Source of the DNA: Thermoplasmata archaeon
GTDB lineage: Archaea > Thermoplasmatota > Thermoplasmata > Halarchaeoplasmatales > Halarchaeoplasmataceae
Assembly: GCA_019594305.1 (NCBI GenBank)
Contig: JAFDTZ010000038.1
Span: forward strand, 1-18,464
Reading direction: 5' to 3'
DNA: 18,464 bases
Shown: positions 13,553 through 18,464 of the stretch, one piece after another
Position numbering within the stretch: the first letter of the stretch is position 1
Layout: the number at the start of each line of letters is the position of its first letter
Translations under genes and position numbers: made by a program
Notes under the pieces: generated by a model
What the model was told of the DNA's origin: nothing
Databases searched by the model: none
What the model saw: the letters and a program-made list of their open reading frames with translations, nothing else

Positions 13553-16500
13553 ATGAAAACCAAACTGTTCACATCTTTTCTCGTCCTCATGCTGTGTTCT
13601 AGTTCGATCGTTGCAATTTTGAACGTTGGAGTTGAAGGCACTCCGGATACAGAATCGATAGATCACTTTGAGATCGTTACGGATATACCGATCGGCCAGA
13701 GTTCATATATTGGGCCGAGCCAACCGGATGTTTTTCAAAGAGATCCGATACTATCCTACAATATCCCCTTGGGGAACTACACTATCCGCGGGCCCATACG
13801 TATCAACAACGATACCGACTTCTGGGAACAGGCGGCTAACGAAGGCTGGCCGGGAGACGGATCCCTTGGTGACCCATACATCATCCAAGGATACGAGATC
13901 GATGGTGAGGGGCAGGGGAATTGTATTTACATAGGTAACACAACAGTTCACTTCGAGTTGAGTGAGAACTATGTTTACAACGCCAGCGTTAACAATGATA
14001 TCTACTTCCTAGGAACTGGAATATATTTACACAACATGACCAACGGAACCATCGCGGGCAATATAGGTTACAACAACGGGAACCATGGTATCTATCTGGA
14101 ATCAGCCCATGGTAACACGGTGAAAGGAAACATGGTGTATGAAAACCGTCGGGGTATCAAGTTGATCGGAGAAAGCGATGGTAACATCATCCGAGACAAT
14201 GTGGCAAACAACAACATCTTCGGTATCAACATCCGGGAAACCAGCAGTCATAATTTGGTGGTCAATAACACCGTCAACGGTAACCAAAGAGGTATCAACA
14301 TACAGGTGAGTACCAATAACGAAGCCATCACTAACAATGTTGTGGTGAACAACACGGCAAACGATAACACTCTGTATGGGATCGCTGTTAGTTTAAATCA
14401 TATTTCACAGAGTATCCAGCACACCCGCGTAGCTAATAATTCACTCGATGGGAACATGTATGGCATATACGTATTCAGATCGCATCAAAATACGGTGGAG
14501 AACAACAGGGTGGAAAACGGCACAAACGAAGGGTTTTGGTTATCCCGGTCGGACAACAATATATTTAATGACAATATAGCAAACAACAATTCAGGACGCG
14601 GATTTTACATATTTCAAACAAGATGGAGTGAATTCAGAAATAATACCGCATCTAATAACGAAAGAACAGGTTTCTATATCATAGGGAGTCACGATGGTTG
14701 GGATACACTTCCAAGTACAGGAAATACCATAACTGGCAATGAGATATGGAACAACGGCGAGCACGGAATTTACATGGACGGATATACGCGTTCCAATACC
14801 TATTCTCATAACATGATACACAACAACACAGTATCCGGATTTTACCTTACCGATAGGGATTTCGATCAGACCAGAAACAACCTTATCGAGGATAACATCA
14901 TATCCCTCAACGGCGCACACGGCATATACATGTACGAATCCCGACTGAACGAACTACTGAACAATACCTTGCTTGGAAACGGCATATACATAGAAGGGTC
15001 CAATGTAAACCGCTGGAACACACACACCATAGATGCCAACAACTCCGTGGACGGCAAACCGGTTCATTACTTGAAGGATGCTGTAGGAGGCGTGGCCCCC
15101 ACTGGTGCAGGTCAAGTTATACTTGCCAACTGCGATGGAACCACGGTGGAGAACCAGGAATTCAGCAACGCAACTATGTTGTTGGGATATTCGGAAGGGA
15201 TCGATATAAGAAACGTCACCATATCGAAACCTTACCTCCACGGGATATTCCTCTATCGTTCACATCTATGCAACATAACCGAAAGCGCCTTTGTGGAGGC
15301 CGGTGTTTCGGGAATATATGCAAGTCTATCTGATGACTTGCATATCAATAAAACAAGTGTCACAGGAAGCGGGAACAACGGGATACACCTATCAAGTTCA
15401 CACAGTGGTGTAGTTGACGATACCAGCATATATCTCACAGGAGATGGTTTGGAAGTGGAGAGTTCCAACAACATTGTCATTACCAATAATACCATATTCT
15501 CCAACAATAGAGGCATTTACATCCATACGGGATCCGCGGATTATCTGATCTCCGGAAATCACCTTTTCAACAACAACAACGACGGATTACATCTGAATGG
15601 TGCAGGTGCCGGACAGTTAATATATGGTAACAACGTGAGTGACAATGACCGGCATGGGATCTACATCAGTTCTTCCGGAGAAAATCTCATTGAGAACAAT
15701 ACAATAGCAAGTAACAACAATGACGGTATCCACGTAAGGACATCCGTTACACAGATGGTGAACAATTCATTGAGCTACAATGGTAACGACGGTGTATATG
15801 TCGAACGGACTGCAAACGGTCATTTGATCAACAATACCATAATTGACAGTGGAAGATGGGGTCTGTATTCACGTGGAGCTACGGGATGGCAGATCGAAGA
15901 TAACTACATATTTGGGTACAACCATGATTATGCAATTTACAAAACTTTTATTGGAAGCCCTACCGTTCGAACAGGTGGACACACCATAGCGAATAATAAT
16001 GTGACAGGTGGCGGTATAGCTCTTTTGTATCCAGCTCAGCCTAGTATCATAGATGGAAACTCCATAAAGGATTACTCCGACAGGGGTATAAGATTGGACC
16101 AACTTTCGGCTTCAGGCTATTCCAGTACGGGAAACGTTCTATCAAACAACTCCCTTGAGGCGGATCCGGATTCCACTACTGCCACAGGAATTTATGTATG
16201 TTCCGGGTGTTTGGGAACAGTCATCGAGAATAATACCTTCGAGAACGGTAGAGACGGTATAATAATGGGTTCAAATGATAATTTGGTACAACGTAACACA
16301 GTTCGTAATGTTACCCAATATGGTCTATTCACAGGAGCAAGTAGCCAGTTTAATCGAATAGAAAACAATACGGTTCTCAACAGCCAGGACGGTCTTTATC
16401 TATGGGGCTCTGACCATACCGTAGTTGGTAACACTATACTCAACTCTAGCAGACACGGTGTATACACATATAACCTACAAGATACGCTGGTGGAAAACAA

Positions 16501-18464
16501 TACGATCGATGGAACTCAAGACAACGGGATCGAGATATATGATAGTTCGAACTTAGAGGTATATAACAACACCATTTTGTATGCTTCTCAGCATGCAATA
16601 CATCTTTCATTGTCTACCTCATGTGTGCTAAAGGGCAACGAGATGTACGACTCCGGTATCATGATGACCGGTTGGGCAGTATCCTACTGGAACAGCCATA
16701 TCATCGACGAAAACAACACCGTCAACGGTTTACCCGTGATGTACCGGGCCAGCCTCACCGGTGGAACGGTTTCCGGCAACCTCGGCCAGGTGATCATCGC
16801 GGAGTGTGAAGATATGGCGCTATCCAACCTTACCATCGAGAACGGAGGCGTGGCCGTATTACTCGGTTTCTCGGATAACAATATCATCGTTAACAGTACA
16901 TTTGTGAACAACTCCTACGGCATGTACCTGCATTCATCCAACGGGAATATGATCTATCACAACAATTTCATCAACAACAGCGTACAGGCCCACGACGGAG
17001 GCAGCAACCATTGGGACAACGGATATCCCTCCGGCGGTAATTACTGGTCGGACTGGACCGGCCCCGATGATTACAGCGGTCCCGGGCAGGATGAACCGGG
17101 AAGCGATGGTATAGTCGATGAACCAAAGAATATCACAGGTGGGACCAACAGGGATCATTTCCCATGGACGACACCTGGAGGATGGGATATACTTTCACCG
17201 GGAGTCATACTCACCAGCCCCGTCGGAGGTGAGGTTTGGGAAGGAGGTTCCAGCAGGGATATAACATGGGTAACGACCCCTGGAAACGGGACCATCATCG
17301 GTGTGGACATAGAATATTCCCTGGATGACGGTGATACATGGACGGTGATCGAGGAAGATCTCGAAGATACCGGTTTTTACACGTGGACCGTGCCGGACGA
17401 GAGTTCAAACCAGGTACGGGTCCGTATATTCGTTCAAGATGATAACAACCGAACCGCTCATGCCATGAGCGGAGCTTTTTCCATCGCATCAGTACCCTCG
17501 GCACCACGTAACCCGCAGGCTACGCCCGGGGATGAACAGGTGATGCTCCAGTGGGATGCACCCCTGGACGACGGAGGCTCCGCCATAACAAATTACACCG
17601 TATACAGGGGTACCGAACCCGGGGATCTAACACCTCTGATCACCCTTGGAAACGTTTTAGCGTACACGGATCACGAGGTGATCAACGGTGTGACGTATTA
17701 TTATGCCATCAGCGCGGTCTCGGATGTGGGTGAAGGATATCTGTCTGAAGAGGTGAGCGCAACTCCCGCTACGACTCCCTCAGCGCCGCAGAATCTGTCG
17801 GCCACTCCGGGCGGTGAACAGGTGTTTTTACAGTGGGATGCGCCGTTGAATGACGGCGGTTCTACCATCACAAATTACACAATATATCGAGGTACGACAC
17901 CGGGAGATCTAAGCCTTCTGGTGACCATCGGTGATGTGCTGAACTACACCGATGAAAACGTAGACAACGGTGTTACTTACTATTATGCCGTTGCTGCCGT
18001 TAACTGGGCCGGCGAAGGGGAATTATCGGAGGAAGTGAGTGCCACACCGGCTACAACTCCATCTGCACCGCAAAATATGATGGCCATTCCCGGCGACGAA
18101 CAGGTGTTGCTCGAATGGGACGCGCCGTTGTACGACGGTGGTGCCGAGATCACAAACTACAACATCTATAGAGGTACGACACCTGGTGATCTAACCCTTC
18201 TGGTGACCATCGGTGATGTGCTGAGCTACACAGACGAGGATTTGGACAACGGTGTTACTTACTATTATGCCGTTGCTGCCGTTAACTGGGCCGGCGAAGG
18301 GGATTTATCTGACGAGGTGAACGCAACTCCGGCTACGACTCCATCTGCACCGCAAAATATGATGGTCATTCCCGGCGACGAACAGGTGTTGCTCGAATGG
18401 GACGCGCCGTTGTACGACGGTGGTGCCGAGATCACAAACTACAACATCTATAGAGGTACGACAC
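13553..18464 (+). CDS. Giant secreted NosD-like beta-helix protein with Ig-like and FN3 repeats (3' end off the window)
   Basis: The frame is open from ATG 13553 to the window edge, giving at least 1637 residues. Residues 1-28 are a signal peptide (KTKLFTSFLVLMLCSSSIVA). About 80-1195 is a right-handed parallel beta-helix of roughly 22-24-residue Asn-rich coils such as GIYLESAHGNTVKGN. It opens with the usual cap GDGSLGDPYIIQGYEIDG and closes with the NosD-type HWDNGYPSGGNYWSDW (1153-1168). Two related non-helix modules start at W488 and W1046 (WNTHTID and WNSHIID, each followed by a GQVI segment). An Ig-like domain begins at V1218 (TSPVGGEVWEGG, then ITW). FN3 repeats of 94 residues begin at 1315, 1409, 1503 and 1597. 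By hand count there are about 45 N-X-S/T sequons, suggesting heavy N-glycosylation. No catalytic residues were recognised. Likely roles are envelope, adhesion or polysaccharide binding. Its C-terminal anchor lies outside the window. Confidence 0.9.
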   Translation, partial: MKTKLFTSFLVLMLCSSSIVAILNVGVEGTPDTESIDHFEIVTDIPIGQSSYIGPSQPDVFQRDPILSYNIPLGNYTIRGPIRINNDTDFWEQAANEGWPGDGSLGDPYIIQGYEIDGEGQGNCIYIGNTTVHFELSENYVYNASVNNDIYFLGTGIYLHNMTNGTIAGNIGYNNGNHGIYLESAHGNTVKGNMVYENRRGIKLIGESDGNIIRDNVANNNIFGINIRETSSHNLVVNNTVNGNQRGINIQVSTNNEAITNNVVVNNTANDNTLYGIAVSLNHISQSIQHTRVANNSLDGNMYGIYVFRSHQNTVENNRVENGTNEGFWLSRSDNNIFNDNIANNNSGRGFYIFQTRWSEFRNNTASNNERTGFYIIGSHDGWDTLPSTGNTITGNEIWNNGEHGIYMDGYTRSNTYSHNMIHNNTVSGFYLTDRDFDQTRNNLIEDNIISLNGAHGIYMYESRLNELLNNTLLGNGIYIEGSNVNRWNTHTIDANNSVDGKPVHYLKDAVGGVAPTGAGQVILANCDGTTVENQEFSNATMLLGYSEGIDIRNVTISKPYLHGIFLYRSHLCNITESAFVEAGVSGIYASLSDDLHINKTSVTGSGNNGIHLSSSHSGVVDDTSIYLTGDGLEVESSNNIVITNNTIFSNNRGIYIHTGSADYLISGNHLFNNNNDGLHLNGAGAGQLIYGNNVSDNDRHGIYISSSGENLIENNTIASNNNDGIHVRTSVTQMVNNSLSYNGNDGVYVERTANGHLINNTIIDSGRWGLYSRGATGWQIEDNYIFGYNHDYAIYKTFIGSPTVRTGGHTIANNNVTGGGIALLYPAQPSIIDGNSIKDYSDRGIRLDQLSASGYSSTGNVLSNNSLEADPDSTTATGIYVCSGCLGTVIENNTFENGRDGIIMGSNDNLVQRNTVRNVTQYGLFTGASSQFNRIENNTVLNSQDGLYLWGSDHTVVGNTILNSSRHGVYTYNLQDTLVENNTIDGTQDNGIEIYDSSNLEVYNNTILYASQHAIHLSLSTSCVLKGNEMYDSGIMMTGWAVSYWNSHIIDENNTVNGLPVMYRASLTGGTVSGNLGQVIIAECEDMALSNLTIENGGVAVLLGFSDNNIIVNSTFVNNSYGMYLHSSNGNMIYHNNFINNSVQAHDGGSNHWDNGYPSGGNYWSDWTGPDDYSGPGQDEPGSDGIVDEPKNITGGTNRDHFPWTTPGGWDILSPGVILTSPVGGEVWEGGSSRDITWVTTPGNGTIIGVDIEYSLDDGDTWTVIEEDLEDTGFYTWTVPDESSNQVRVRIFVQDDNNRTAHAMSGAFSIASVPSAPRNPQATPGDEQVMLQWDAPLDDGGSAITNYTVYRGTEPGDLTPLITLGNVLAYTDHEVINGVTYYYAISAVSDVGEGYLSEEVSATPATTPSAPQNLSATPGGEQVFLQWDAPLNDGGSTITNYTIYRGTTPGDLSLLVTIGDVLNYTDENVDNGVTYYYAVAAVNWAGEGELSEEVSATPATTPSAPQNMMAIPGDEQVLLEWDAPLYDGGAEITNYNIYRGTTPGDLTLLVTIGDVLSYTDEDLDNGVTYYYAVAAVNWAGEGDLSDEVNATPATTPSAPQNMMVIPGDEQVLLEWDAPLYDGGAEITNYNIYRGTT
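17495..18464 (+). repeat. Tandem 282-nt repeats encoding FN3 domains
   Basis: Units start at 17495, 17777, 18059 and 18341, each exactly 282 nt (94 codons), and the fourth is cut by the window edge. The visible 124 nt of unit 4 differ from unit 3 at a single base (C at 18084 against T at 18366, Ala to Val). Units 2 and 3 share a 59-nt identical block (17963-18021 and 18245-18303). Unit 1 is more diverged. The gradient suggests recent duplication or conversion toward the 3' side. Confidence 0.9.

Overview
The window looks like a chromosomal segment of an archaeon, most likely a euryarchaeote of the Thermoplasmatota or a related sediment lineage. The evidence for this is: box A/TATA elements sit about 24-30 nt upstream of most first-gene start codons, so many transcripts look leaderless. 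A DUF835 membrane protein, a NosD-type Asn-rich beta-helix surface protein, an archaeal-length TrmO and a COG3899-like ATPase with TPRs are also present. This placement is inference, because there is no rRNA or tRNA marker in view.

Layout. 1-204: non-coding edge with a duplicated 35-nt hairpin-containing repeat. 205-2709: a small winged-helix regulator (minus) divergent from a membrane receptor-like protein carrying a zinc ribbon and DUF835 (plus), with two promoters and a palindrome between them. 2711-8242 (all minus): flavin prenyltransferase UbiX; a NIF3 / ABC ATPase / ABC-2 permease operon; a HAD phosphatase coupled to quinolinate synthase NadA. 8305-12912 (all minus): a 1011-aa ATPase-TPR protein with a domain inserted inside the ATPase, TrmO, and a cytoplasmic reductive-dehalogenase-like Fe-S protein, each with its own promoter. 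12913-13223: non-coding, with promoters at both ends. 13224-13475 (plus): a small unrecognised gene broken by two compensating frameshifts. 13553 to the right edge (plus): a giant secreted or surface protein that is still open at 18464. It consists of a signal peptide, about 1,100 residues of beta-helix, an Ig-like domain and a tandem array of 94-residue fibronectin type III repeats.

How the genes fit together. NadA makes the NAD precursor quinolinate and shares a transcript with a HAD hydrolase. NIF3 leads the export-type ABC transporter operon without an obvious functional link. UbiX would supply prenylated FMN to a UbiD-type decarboxylase encoded elsewhere. TrmO modifies tRNA. The dehalogenase-like protein suggests a corrinoid-dependent reductive step in the cytoplasm. 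Signalling is suggested by the DUF835 receptor with its divergent regulator and by the ATPase-TPR protein. The giant repeat protein is probably an envelope or adhesion component. I do not see one coherent island. The parts least explained are the ATPase with its inserted domain, the receptor/regulator pair, the reductive-dehalogenase-like gene, the broken small gene and the recently duplicated FN3 array.
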